DNA of 64,000 nt, taken from Euclidia mi (Eukaryota; Arthropoda; Insecta; Lepidoptera; Erebidae). This document shows, one piece after another, positions 1 through 9,194 of the stretch; position 1 is the stretch's first letter, and each line of letters begins with the position of its first letter. The stretch is taken from the NCBI GenBank assembly GCA_944739405.2, contig OX123191.2, positions 4,320,830 to 4,384,829 on the forward strand. Direction: 5' to 3'. The notes beneath the pieces were generated by a model. It was not told the origin of the DNA. It worked only from the letters and a program-made list of their open reading frames with translations, and ran no database searches. The translations under genes and the position numbers were made by a program.

Positions 1-209
1 GTGGTAAACAAATCAAAAGTAGGACAGTATTAAAAATTAGGCTAAAAGTTTTTCAATTAATTATAAAAAGTTACTATTTACGCGGTTTGGAGTTCGCGTT
101 TGACGTCCCAGCAGCAGACCGGGCGCCACTCTTATCCCCGGACGCGGAATCACATCGCTTGGGATATTTTTGCTGCAAGCCATTGAGTTCCCCGGTGGTA
201 GTTATTTTG
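1..209. other. no gene seen
   Basis: A moderately GC-rich patch (about 76-180) lies between AT-rich flanks. No ORF, tRNA-like box or repeat shared with the rest of the window was recognised. Confidence 0.4.
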
Positions 210-440
210 TGACGAGTGCCATCCATTTACCTCGCCAATATGTTCTATAGATGCCCTGTGAGCCCGTGGATAAGTAGGTATTTCGGGCATTGCTCGCGCT
301 CGCTTTTAATTGCGGTTTAAGACATATGAAAACTTAAGATAAAAGTCATTTCCCAGGTATACTTTTTGGTTAGTATGACTTGGCATGATGTCCACAACGA
401 GTAGACTTCGGCTTAGTGATGGGTCTTGTGACATTCTGTA
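210..440 (+). repeat. Interspersed repeat A, copy 1 (partial)
   Basis: This matches 12550-12780 (plus) and 21370-21590 (minus), sharing CTCGCCAATATGTTCT, GATGTCCACAAC and the end GGGTCTTGTGACA. It lacks the first part seen in the other copies (the GGCCCTTAACGAAAAC end), so it is truncated at its left side. There is no coding content. The family is non-autonomous and its class is not known to me. Confidence 0.7.
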
Positions 441-619
441 TATATGTTACGGTAAGAGTGAATAATTGAAGATTATTAATAATTATCTATTATTATTAAT
501 AATTACCGAAAGTCGTGGTTAAAGTGATACATTAATCACATTTGTCTGTTTTTATTAATAATTTAACCCTAGTAGTATATAAATGTAATAAGTGGCCAAT
601 TTTAATAAGCTGAGTTGAC

Positions 620-642
620 GGAGCCCTGCTTCGCAGGGCTCC
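620..642. repeat. Perfect hairpin, 10-bp arms, 3-nt loop
   Basis: GGAGCCCTGC and GCAGGGCTCC flank TTC. It is GC-rich within an AT-rich element and is the first of three hairpins in the 441-1064 MITE. Confidence 0.85.
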
Positions 643-799
643 TATTTTGGGTGCAGGGTCACAAGAGAACCTAACATAACCTATTAAGTTTTCTGAGTGG
701 ATAAGTTTCCTAAGCGGACAAGGCTTTTAAATGATATTTTGTAGAACGATCGGCATATTATTATTTGGTGCGCAATTAGTGAACGAATAAAGTATTTTG

Positions 800-823
800 C
801 GTAACGCACTGAAGTGCGTTACG
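800..823. repeat. Perfect palindrome, 11-bp arms, GA centre
   Basis: CGTAACGCACT and AGTGCGTTACG are separated by GA. It abuts the next palindrome without a gap and shares its CACTGAAGTG core. Confidence 0.85.
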
Positions 824-877
824 AGCAGGTATTTATTTAGGGACACACTGAAGTGTGTCCCTAAATAAATACCTGCT
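824..877. repeat. Perfect palindrome, 26-bp arms, GA centre
   Basis: Arms 824-849 and 852-877 are exact reverse complements around GA. The core CACTGAAGTG is the same as in the neighbouring palindrome, but the outer stem is different. Confidence 0.9.
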
Positions 878-1194
878 GGTCAATTGGGTTTTTATTTATT
901 TTATAACTTTTACCAATATGTGTCGTGAATTATTAATAATTACTAATAAAAGTAATAAATTTCGATCGTTTATTCACATTTACCAAAACATGTGGTTATT
1001 AAGTATTAATAATTTTGTAAAAATATTAATAATTTTCAATTAATCAGATTTACCGTAACATATACATGCAGAAAACATATTTACGCATACAGCCTGCAAT
1101 TACATTTTTTTTAGTATTTTCGTAAATATATTACGCGTGCATTGAATCTAAGCCTAAATGCCTACAACTAAACTTTTTTTTTTAATTTTATTTT

Positions 1195-1445
1195 TATTTA
1201 TAGACTCAGGCCTGGTAGAAGGGTAGGCAGAGGTGTAATATTACACCCACATTTCGCCATGAATTTTTAGGTCCCACGTAATAGGGGGCGAGCCTATTGC
1301 CGTACCGGGCACATTACCAGATTTCGAGCTGCTACTGAGAATTTCCTAACGAAAAATCCCAATAACACTTTGCCCGAACTGGGAATCGAACCCGAGACCT
1401 CCCAATGCCACGCGCACATTTATGCCGCGAGACCTATAATGGATC
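1195..1445 (-). mobile_element. tRNA-derived SINE, family S3 (minus strand)
   Basis: Read on the minus strand it has a polymerase III B-box-like GGTTCGATTCCC, then the body with GGCAATAGGCTCGCC and CCTATTACGTGGGACC, then TGCCTACCC and a GAGTCTATA tail. Related copies are at 55690-55960 (minus) and, tail only, at 17785-17990 (plus). The A-box region is degenerate. No clear target duplication was found. Confidence 0.65.
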
Positions 1446-1454
1446 ATGTTATTT

Positions 1455-1690
1455 ATCTTCCTTAATATTTGTTTTTAAAGGATGACTCCTGCAATAGAGT
1501 TAAATCCTGCGTCGCGGGGAGCCTTCCAAACATGCGACACACGGACATAGAGTGCACCCAGTCTCGAAACAAAAAATTATGGATCATGCAAAGCGTTATG
1601 TCAAATAGGAATCGAAGTTGCGCCACAACATTCCACGCAGAGTCAAGCGGTGAGCCAACCGTCTAAACCACTACGCCCACGGTGCAGTCA
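1455..1690 (-). mobile_element. tRNA-like SINE head (minus strand), family S4
   Basis: On the minus strand GGGCGTAGTGGTTTAGACGG resembles an A box with its flank, and ACTTCGATTCC resembles a degenerate B box. The spacing resembles the head at 17375-17560. The rest is diverged. Confidence 0.4.
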
Positions 1691-2030
1691 CCATATACTT
1701 TCATTTCAGGTTCACATATTATTGCCATCTTTTTTTATGGTAATGGCGGCAAACAAGCGGATGGATCGCCTGAAGGTAAGCAATTACCGCCATCCATGGA
1801 CACAAGCAACACCACAGGAGTCACAAAAAGTGCGTTGCCGCCCCTTGGAGTTGGGAAAAGGGATAGGAAGAGGAGTGGGATGAGGGAGAATGAATAGGGA
1901 ATAGAGCCTCCGGCACTCTTACTCACCGAACGAAACGCAACAGTACAGAACAGTTACTTTACGTCGATTTTTTGTGAGAGGCCCATTCATGCTGAAATCA
2001 GCAAGACTCTACTACTTTCTTCGATATAGA
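1690..2030 (+). repeat. Interspersed repeat F, long copy
   Basis: It contains GGCGGCAAACAAGCGG, GGTAAGCAATTACCGCC and ATGGACACAAGCAACACC, then GAGTGGGATGAGGGAGAA and CTGAAATCAGCAAGACTCT. Segments recur on the minus strand at 16215-16410 and 23908-24000. The motif set is common in moth genomes. Short open frames across it have no recognisable domain and look incidental. Confidence 0.6.
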
Positions 2031-2570
2031 GCCCCGGCACCCACAATACCAAATTTTATCAAAACAAACTTAAAAAATAATCGAAATTTTATCGACAGGC
2101 TTCTCGCTCCTCGCACAAGCAATAAAATACCAGAGCTATTACGAGTATAACAGGTTACAGGAACAATATAAACATCGAAAGCCATGTGCCAACATATTAC
2201 GTACATAGGGTTGGAGATAAAAAGGATCTTAGCACAAGAATAACACAATGAATCCGGGGTGAATTCCGTTATTATTATATGTTTAAAATGTTGCCGAATA
2301 TTGGGGACGGGACGCAAAGGGATCTCGTCTTCCGACTGACTGACTTTTATGTAACGGGTGTGGTACAATTTAATAATATGGCGCTTTTGGATTTATCGTA
2401 AGATATGTCCTCCAGATGACGTTTTTTGAAAATGTGATTGGTTTTTGCCATGCAAAAAAACACGTACTAAAATGTATTACTAGCATCTATTAATTAACTT
2501 GAATTCGTTGCCGTGTCGATGACAAATTGGTAGCCTATTTATTAATATTAGTATTACCCACAAGTTCGCA
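2031..2570. other. no gene recognised
   Basis: The longest open frame is on the minus strand (2368-2012, 118 codons). It shows no recognisable domain or convincing codon pattern. Nothing else was identified. Confidence 0.35.
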
Positions 2571-2579
2571 TAATGTGAC

Positions 2580-2665
2580 TTAGCATACCATACGTGATAG
2601 ATCGGCAAAGTGAGGCATCCCTAGCACAGCCCGACACTTGGATTGGTGACCACGAAAGAAAAATA
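2580..2665 (+). repeat. Weak 5S-derived SINE fragment
   Basis: GACACTTGGATTGGTGACCACG resembles the 5S rRNA block ACTTGGATGGGTGACC found better preserved at 5100, 32700 and 62715. The upstream AGTTAAGCAACG block is not clear here, so this call is weak. Confidence 0.3.
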
Positions 2666-2689
2666 AGTTTCGTCAATACCGTTCAGTAG

Positions 2690-4040
2690 TATTTGTGTGA
2701 AAAAATTACAATAACCACACTACATTGTCCATATAATTGTCTATCCATCTTCATTAACCCTTCGCCTTTGTAATGGCAGATAAAACATTTTAATAGCTTA
2801 TTATATCAACTACAAGATCTATTCTTTCGTAGACACATATAGTTCTTCAAATGTAGACAATTTTTAATAGGAAATATTTAAATAAGAAGATTAAGTTCCT
2901 TTATTTTTTATTTCTTCACGCCGCCGCCGCAACACACTAAAGATTATAATATATTTTCACCAAAATGCTGTTTTCTATGACATATACCATCCCACATAAG
3001 GGCAAGTTACAATACACCCCTGTTTCGCACGTGAGTAAGTCGCATCAATCAAAATGATTTATTTACATTATATTACACTATAACTTTGCATCTATTAATT
3101 TGATACATAATGCTACAGTTCGCTTAAAATTGTTCTTTTTTAGTAATGCGTTATTAAAAGATGTTGCTGACTTGTAATAATTTATTTGAAGACATAATAA
3201 TAGCATCATAGATATTTCAATATTTTACTCTTTATTTTTGACTTTAATGTTTAATTACCTCAGTCAAATCGCAAGGTCACACAGTCTTAGAAAAAAGATT
3301 TTCAATTGAACGAATATAAAAAAAAAAATAATGAATACTAAGACTAGAATAAAATAATGTATTATTTTTATGTACTATTTTTTTAATTTAACAGAATTAT
3401 ACATACAGTACTAACTTTTAATTAATTTATATGTAGAATAACTAAAGATTATAAAATTTAAAGATTCTAATGCTATCAGACTTAATAAAAAACGACTTCG
3501 TGTTTGGGAGAAAGAAGACTCCAGAGTCGAAAATCACCAAGAAATTATATGTGTGTATAATATAAAAGCACCCATAAGGCCCCAAAAAGACGTAAATACC
3601 AATAAATAACAACTTATTAAGACTCTGTTATTGAACTATCCAGCTACTGGAGGAGCAGGATTTTGGTCAGGATTCTAACACTGCGTAAACCTCCGTCAAT
3701 AAACTTCACTGAAATATAAATGGAGAACTCAACGGGAGCAAATTCCAAATAGTTGCAAACTAAGTATATACGGTTTGGTGCAGTCTCTATTTGAGTAGAA
3801 ACAGTAGTCTAGCACAAATGTAGTATTCTTGCAACACTGTCCGATGCGGCTATTTGAATACAGCTATATTTTGAATACTTATTAAATTTGTGCGCATAAA
3901 ACACATTCCAGTTCCAATTTGATGTTGTCTGTAGAAGATTTGATGATGGTCTGAATATACGTACGAATCTAAAGGTATCTAATTATATAGTTTAATTCAA
4001 CGCGTCTTTATAAACGTTACATGAAAGGTTTCATAGTGTC
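2690..4040. other. AT-rich stretch, nothing recognised
   Basis: Long A and T runs with no ORF above 60 codons, no tRNA-like boxes and no match to other repeats in the window that I could see. Confidence 0.4.
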
Positions 4041-4057
4041 GCGATGGTATCTTTACG

Positions 4058-4112
4058 CGTCTACGCACGCACGCAAGTAGGTATGCAAGCAAGCACGTAT
4101 GCACGTAAGCAT
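4058..4112. repeat. Imperfect tetranucleotide repeat (GCAC/GCAA/GTAT)n
   Basis: Units such as GCACGCACGCAAG and GCAAGCAAGCACG follow one another over about 55 bases. Confidence 0.7.
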
Positions 4113-4456
4113 GTGACACCTCATCCAGACACGGCCACGATCCGTTGCTAAAGCATACTGATATTTCTTACAAGAAAACTTCTATAACCCCAGGAAGTTG
4201 TCCATTAAGCATGAAGACTATATATTGGGACAGTCCATTTGGCACTTCTTTGTGTTCCAATAATAAGAAAACAGATATTTTTATACAACTAGAGGACGCC
4301 CGCAGCTACGCTCGCAATTTTTTTTTAAATTTAACTGTTTCTGCCCGATCCCGTGAGAATTTCAGGAAATCCCTTCTTAGTGCACCCCTACGGTCCCCAA
4401 GGAACATACATGCCAAATTTCAGCTTCCTGCGCCTTATAGTTTTGGCTGTCGCTTG

Positions 4457-4640
4457 TGTAGCGGCTGCTGACGCTACAAATTATAGACAAGGCACGATAT
4501 TGTGTAAGTGCGGCGCGGCAGTCGTCTTCCCGCTCCCATACAGTTAGGTCGTAGATATGTAGTATATTTATATTGTAACCTGGTACCAGTAAAAGTATAT
4601 ATTGCAGTATTTGGACTATTTCTTTATCTCTTCTCACAAC
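4457..4640 (+). repeat. Left LTR of miniature element
   Basis: Begins TGTAGCGGCTGCTGACG and ends TTCTCACAAC. It contains AGTATATTTATATT as a possible TATA region. Confidence 0.8.
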
Positions 4641-4660
4641 ATCTTTACATATCCCTACAT

Positions 4661-4678
4661 TGGTGACCCCGACGTGAT
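4661..4678 (+). promoter_or_regulatory. Primer-binding site, complementary to tRNA-Trp 3' end
   Basis: TGGTGACCCCGACGTGAT is the reverse complement of the conserved eukaryotic tRNA-Trp 3' end including CCA. It lies 20 bases after the left LTR as I delimit it. Confidence 0.75.
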
Positions 4679-4746
4679 GATACCCCTACATTGGTGATCG
4701 TGCTTGGTTGCACGTGTCCCAATGTAGGGGTATCATCACGTCGGGG
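4667..4746. repeat. Hairpin with 28-bp perfect arms including most of the primer site
   Basis: Arms 4667-4694 and 4719-4746 are exact reverse complements with a 24-base spacer. The left arm carries CCCCGACGTGAT of the primer-binding site. Confidence 0.85.
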
Positions 4747-4816
4747 TTTGTTTTGTTTGTTATATTTTTTTCAGATTTTTTTAGATTGTTTAATATTTTA
4801 ATTCCTTTTTTTTTAT

Positions 4817-4827
4817 AAAGGGGGGAG
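4817..4827 (+). promoter_or_regulatory. Polypurine tract of miniature element
   Basis: AAAGGGGGGAG lies three bases before the right LTR, the expected place for plus-strand priming. Confidence 0.7.
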
Positions 4828-4830
4828 TAT

Positions 4831-5018
4831 TGTAGCGGCTGCTGACGCTACAAATTATAGACAAGGCACGATATTGTGTAAGTGCGGCGCGGCAGTCGTC
4901 TTCCCGCTCCCATACAGCTAGGTCGTAGATATGTAGTATATTTATATTGTAACCTGGTACCAGTAAAAGTACCTATATATTGCAGTATTTGGACTATTTC
5001 TTTATCTCTTCTCACAAC
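4831..5018 (+). repeat. Right LTR of miniature element
   Basis: Same sequence as 4457-4640 apart from a 4-base insertion near AGTACCTATATATTG and one substitution seen. Confidence 0.8.
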
Positions 5019-5099
5019 TGTCAGTCGGTCAGTAACGCAAGGATTTTATATATACAGATTTTATTGATCAGGCGGGCAAATGCTTCTCCACCTAAAATA

Positions 5100-5270
5100 C
5101 TAATCCACCACTAGGGCTCATAGCGTGACTTGGCGTGCCGATTGCAATAGGTTAGCAAGATTAAGAAACGCTTGCATATGTCGCCCCTTGGATGGGTAAC
5201 CGTGGTTAGGTCACCCACCGTGAAGCTAAGCGAGATCCCAGCAGTGGACGCTCCGCGTGGGCTTGACGGA
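5100..5270 (+). mobile_element. 5S rRNA-derived SINE copy
   Basis: AGATTAAGAAACGCTTGC and CCCTTGGATGGGTAACC match the internal promoter blocks of 5S rRNA (AGTTAAGCAACG and ACTTGGATGGGTGACC). They are followed by GTGAAGCTAAGCGAG. It is diverged from true 5S and so is a SINE rather than an rRNA gene. The GC-rich flank to 5350 may belong to it. Confidence 0.6.
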
Positions 5271-5352
5271 GGCCTGCGCAGGATGCGTCCAATGATGCGG
5301 GTGCGAGGGACAGGTCGGGCACGGTCGCGGGAGGGGAGGCGTATCGGTGTTG

Positions 5353-5560
5353 CAAATTCAAATTCAAATTCAAATTCAAAATCGTTTATTCATTTGGGTC
5401 ACAATGTGACGCTTATGAACGTCAAAATAATAAATTTATAAAATAATTACTTAAAGACTCTACATTTACATTTACTGCCACGTTCGCAAAGCAATAGGTA
5501 GAACCATGAGAAAGAACGGGCAATAAAACTCACGGTCACTCTTTTTCTTCGCCAGGTTTT
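5353..5560 (-). mobile_element. LINE 3' end with (CAAATT)n tail, minus strand
   Basis: A (CAAATT)n run at 5353-5381 sits where a LINE 3' tail would be. It is followed by TTTATTCATTTGGGTCACAA and by AT-rich sequence with TTACTGCCACGTTCGCAA. A related stretch is at 9830-9960. No reverse transcriptase remains. Confidence 0.4.
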
Positions 5561-6082
5561 GCATAATACACATAATTTACATTTTGTAAGGTGCTGCAAC
5601 TGTTACACCTTCTATATCACTTGTATATATTTACTGTACATAATAATACTCAAGCATAATACTTTTGATGTTCATTTGGTTAGTCTCCTCAGAATAGACA
5701 TGGTGAAACAGGAGCATCCACTTACATTATATATACCTAATAATGCAGGCAATCCGCGAAAGTGATCAGACCCATGATGGAAATGATGCAGTTAAATATT
5801 AAAATCTAATACCAGCCCGCAAGACCGTCATCGACCAGTCATCGCAAGTAGCACCCGTTCACGAGTATGACGCATGTGCCAGCCATCATCCCTCTCGCCA
5901 TATTAGAGGGACAGGGATGACCCGACACACGACGCCACCACAAGAAATGACATTTTAGTGAGCATGACGATAACGGTATACGAACCGGCAGTAAGAAACA
6001 ATCTATTGGTATACTGACCATGACCGCCAATTACCTCCATTTTCCAGATCGTTATTATGAACATAAATCATAAATCATAAAT
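5561..6082. other. no gene recognised
   Basis: Short frames only (below 70 codons). A mildly GC-rich patch at 5815-6040 shows no recognised motif. Confidence 0.35.
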
Positions 6083-6606
6083 CGCGTTGCTGCGCGCCCT
6101 ATCTCCGCGACCAAATGGGGGCGCACCATTGTTGCGTCTCGGTGGGGCGGCAGAGGAAGAGGAGATGCGGTGTTGCGTTGCCGTCCTCCCTATCCTCTAC
6201 GCGGCCGTTGGGTGTTTTGGCGGCGGAGCCCAACACCTTCATCCGCCGCCAAGGGGGTTTTATTCGGGGCCCGTCTGACCATCTGGCGAGCCAATACCCG
6301 GCGGGGGCTAGCGAGGAATGCTTCGGCGATACCCGACCCTCCGACACACGGGTACATGAGGCACACGGATTGGTTTTTAGTCAGTAAGAGTCTAACAGTC
6401 CCCTTCGCCCTTCCCCCAGGGCGGAGGGACTCAATGAGAATTTTCCAACCCGACACCAAAAAACGCGTGTGGCATTCACATCAAAGCCCTCTGCTTCGAC
6501 GGGCACATAGATCTGTTGATCTCGGTTATTGTCTCAGGACAAAAAGAATCGTTAGGCCTTCGGGCGGTCTGAAAACTCCATCAGCAGAGTTGACTACACA
6601 CAAATA
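6083..6606 (+). repeat. GC-rich interspersed repeat
   Basis: About 520 bases of much higher GC than the flanks, with several overlapping open frames up to 145 codons (6170-6607) that match no domain I know. Segments such as GAGGCACACGGATTGG and CAGTAAGAGTCTAACAG are ones I associate with a common lepidopteran repeat. The open frames are most likely a by-product of base composition. It could also be the 5' portion of a LINE. Confidence 0.4.
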
Positions 6607-6611
6607 AGATC

Positions 6612-7290
6612 TATTATTATAGAAGCATCTCTACATCATTATTTTTATTTTTTCTAAACGTGGCTACATTTCCAGTCCTTTAATATATTAATTGATCGGC
6701 GAATATTCAAGAAGGCTTTAATACACTGGGAGCCTTTTTTAAAAGTATAAGAATACAAAGTACTTAGACATTTTATGTCAGTTCTCTTTAGTTTTTCGCT
6801 ATCGCAGAAAATAATCTTTCAAAGGCAAACTAACAGAAATATACTACGTTAAAAGGACTGAGAAAATCTATTGTAGGTACTGATCTATTTACTTGATGAA
6901 ATAGAAAATGATAAGCATAAAAAATAAGAGGCCGTTTTTTTTTAATTTTGTATTAATTATATTGCTTTGAAAGCATAAACATCTTCTTAGGCCCTGTGGT
7001 AACAACTCCTTTGGTATTTATAGTCGTAAACGTTGACGGGTTACGAAATAGTACTTTAGTAAATGTGTGATAAGCTCTGTTCACTGTTTTTCAGAATGGA
7101 GCATTCTACAAAATAGGTGGCGAAACGTAAGTGTAGAAAAACTTTACTAAAACTTTCGGAACTACACAAACGTTAAAAGATCATACGTTTCTTCTGATGT
7201 TGGCAGGTGAACTAGGCAATACTAATATCGCTATAGCAAGCATTTAATCTATCGACCTCATCTGTAAGTAAGTATATTATTATGAGAAGA
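6612..7290. other. AT-rich, nothing recognised
   Basis: No ORF or shared repeat was seen. Confidence 0.4.
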
Positions 7291-7294
7291 TGAC

Positions 7295-7600
7295 TGCCTC
7301 TGTGGTCCTGCGGTAGCGTTAGCGACTGTGGTCTCGGGTTCGATTCCCGGCTCGAACAAAAAGTGATATTGGGTTTTTCTGTTAAGAATTATCCAATAGA
7401 AGTCGGAGTCAGGGAGTTAGAGGTGTTACACCCCCGTGCCTCGGAAAGCACGTTAAGCCGTTGGTCCTGCGCCCAATCTCTCTCCGGTCGTATCGCATGT
7501 GGCGTCCCATCGGATTATGAGAGTGAGGGAATAGAGAGTGCACTTGTGTATGCGCACACACTTGTGCACTATAATATGTCCCGCGTAGTTGGCAAGTCTC
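7295..7600 (+). mobile_element. tRNA-derived SINE
   Basis: GTGGTCCTGCGGTAGCG (A-box region) and GGTTCGATTCCC (B box) lie about 30 bases apart. A body follows with CCGTGCCTCGGAAAGCACG and GCGTCCCATCGGATTATGAG. The central phrase CGTGCCTCGGA..GCACGTTAA is shared with family S1, suggesting a common body with a different tRNA head. No tail or target duplication was recognised. The right side runs into the palindromes at 7633. Confidence 0.6.
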
Positions 7601-7632
7601 ATATGTATATACCTAGTCAAGCCGCCGTGGCC

Positions 7633-7672
7633 AAAATCGGTCGGGAGGACACTAGTCCTCCCGACCGATTTT
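7633..7672. repeat. Perfect palindrome, 18-bp arms, 4-nt spacer
   Basis: Arms 7633-7650 and 7655-7672 are exact reverse complements around ACTA. It lies two bases before the much longer palindrome at 7675. Confidence 0.9.
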
Positions 7673-7674
7673 AC

Positions 7675-7991
7675 CACACATGAAATGGGTGGTAGTAAAG
7701 TGGTTGCTTTGTACAACACTACGCCGAGTGTTGTCGATTCGAAGCCCTATGCGGAACTAATGAAGTAAATCAATGGAATTCAATTTCTTAGCATAAGACA
7801 AAAAAATTCAATTGTTCTTCTCATACTGATGAGTCATCAGTATGAGAAGAACAATTGAATTTTTTTGTCTTATGCTAAGAAATTGAATTCCATTGATTTA
7901 CTTAATTAGTTCCGCATATGGCTTCGAATCGACAACACTCGGCGTAGTGTTGTACAAAGCAACCACTTTACTACCACCCATTTCATGTGTG
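7675..7991. repeat. 317-bp near-perfect palindrome
   Basis: Arms 7675-7832 and 7834-7991 (158 bp each) are reverse complements around a single G at 7833. I found two mismatches (7747 with 7919, 7762 with 7904) and no indel. The open frames on both strands are mirror images and have no coding meaning. It could be a recent inverted duplication, a foldback element, or an assembly artefact. Confidence 0.9.
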
Positions 7992-8282
7992 CAATCAAAG
8001 CCTGATATTTGCGACGATAACAAAATGCGTGACACAAAAAAAATGTAAATGGTTTGAAGAGGTATTCCATGGCGTTGCAATATATCATGTTTTATCTACA
8101 ATGGACCAAGGTCGCATACTAATGTTACAGCGTATGAGATTGTAAAATAGGTTTTTTATAATATATTTTTGCCATAAAGTACAGAAAAAATCGGTATACA
8201 TTAAAATATTAAACATCAACAAGAATACAGGTGAATTTCGTATTGGGTGGGTAATTGTAATGATAATGTATTAAATCTATAA

Positions 8283-8470
8283 CATACTAGCTGTTTCCCG
8301 CGGTTTCGCCCGCGTCCTGAGGGAACTACTTCGCGTACCCGGTTAATTTACAGCCTAAGTAACTCCTTGGTACATCAGCTATCCGCCAGTGAGAGTCCCG
8401 TCAAAATCGGTCCTGCCGTTCTAGAGATTAGCGAGAACAAACAGACAGACAGACAGACAAAAATTGTAAA
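8283..8470 (+). repeat. Interspersed repeat C (CCCGCGGTTTCGCCCGC type)
   Basis: Begins with ACTAGCTGTTTCCCGCGG and CGCCCGCGTCC, contains CAAAATCGGTCCTGCCG, and ends in a (GACA)n run at about 8437-8459. This is the layout of a very common short lepidopteran repeat. Other copies or pieces are at 8870, 11440, 12990, 16420, 27720, 29588 and 40540. Coding capacity is absent. Confidence 0.65.
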
Positions 8471-8869
8471 AGATGTCATTTCGGTATATGTACCGTGTAT
8501 ACATCCATATGCATTTAGTAAAAAGCGGTTATTTTAATATTACAAACAGACACTCCAATTTTATTTATGTGTACCTATAGATTGATTTCGCCATAACTTT
8601 CAAACCAAACGTCCAATTTTAATGAATTAAAGACAAAATATTGTCTACATAAACTGTACTTTGTGATAAAATAGTTTATTTAGATAAGGAGTACTGATGT
8701 GTAAAATAAATGTGTTAAAATGAAGTCCTAAAAAAATTCAAGATTTTTTAATAAAAACATGGTTGTTGCGCTTAACTCGAAATAGATAGGTATAGTGTGT
8801 CGCAGACTTTTTTGTAGATATTTTTAAGGTCTTTAATTAATTAGAACATTCTATGGTTCTATCTTTTAC
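8471..8869. other. AT-rich, nothing recognised
   Basis: No gene or distinct repeat was seen. Confidence 0.35.
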
Positions 8870-9120
8870 AGTTTAGGCAGCGTACGCCAAATAAGGAATA
8901 AATAAATTTTTGGATGATTTTTACACCTTGGGTCCGGAAAACCCAAATATCTTACGGACCCCTATTTTTTTCTAAAATAAAATATAGCCTATGTTTATAT
9001 AGTCTATGTTTTCTAGTGGTGAAAGATTTTTTTTAATCGATCCAGTAGTTTTTGAGTTTATCCATTACAAACAAACAAAAATACAATTTTTTCCTCTTTA
9101 TAATATTAGTGTAGATAGTG
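8870..9120 (+). repeat. Repeat C-related copy
   Basis: Has ATCGATCCAGTAGTTTTTGAG, ACAAACAAACAAAAATAC and the end CCTCTTTATAATATTAGTG, typical of the 3' half of repeat C. Confidence 0.6.
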
Positions 9121-9194
9121 TAGATGTAGAAAAATGAATCGCTGAATGTGTTGCTAAGCGCAAATCTCGAGAGCAGCTGAAACGATTTTGCTAA

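Larger units (their letters stand above)
441..1064. mobile_element. MITE-like element with TATATGTTACGGTAA inverted ends
   Basis: The 15-base ends at 441-455 and 1050-1064 are exact reverse complements. Similarity continues inward through AATAATTGAA and ATTATTAATAATT blocks repeated on both sides. The 624-bp interior holds no transposase, only three hairpins (620-642, 800-823, 824-877). A TA target duplication is possible but ambiguous, because the ends themselves begin TATA. It is probably a non-autonomous DNA transposon. Confidence 0.6.
4457..5018 (+). mobile_element. Miniature LTR retrotransposon (TRIM-like)
   Basis: The element is 562 bp: LTR 4457-4640 (184 bp), internal region 4641-4830 (190 bp), LTR 4831-5018 (188 bp). 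The LTRs differ by one substitution seen (GTTAGG versus GCTAGG) and one 4-base indel, so insertion was recent. The interior encodes no protein. It keeps the two sequences needed in cis for reverse transcription: a primer-binding site matching the 3' end of tRNA-Trp, and a purine run (AAAGGGGGGAG) just before the right LTR. It must depend on proteins from another element. It sits inside repeat B. I could not define a target duplication. By size and layout it fits the TRIM class, best known in plants and reported from some insects; the donor family is unknown. Confidence 0.8.
4290..5058 (-). repeat. Interspersed repeat B, split by a miniature LTR element
   Basis: On the minus strand the two flanks (5058-5019 and 4456-4290) line up with the uninterrupted copy at 18038-18240. 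They share AATCCTTGCGTTACTGAC, AAATTTGGCATGTATGTTCC and TGCGGGCGTCCTCTAG-type ends. The 562-bp insert at 4457-5018 breaks it inside the segment equivalent to GACAAGCTAGAGCC. Other partial copies are at 11930-12070, 12781-12860 and 41460-41540. Confidence 0.75.

Noticed and set aside
2012..2368. 118-codon minus-strand open frame
   Set aside because: No domain, low-complexity hydrophobic composition, and no supporting signals.
6170..6607. 145-codon open frame as a host gene
   Set aside because: GC-rich sequence gives long frames on both strands here; no domain, no splice context, and the segment looks like a repeat.
7826..7840. CTGATGAG core resembling a hammerhead ribozyme
   Set aside because: It is the centre of the long palindrome; the CGAAAC-type strand and the stems needed for a hammerhead are not present in the right order.
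7898..8088. Two overlapping minus-strand open frames of 60 codons
   Set aside because: Most of both frames lies in the right arm of the palindrome, and neither shows a domain.
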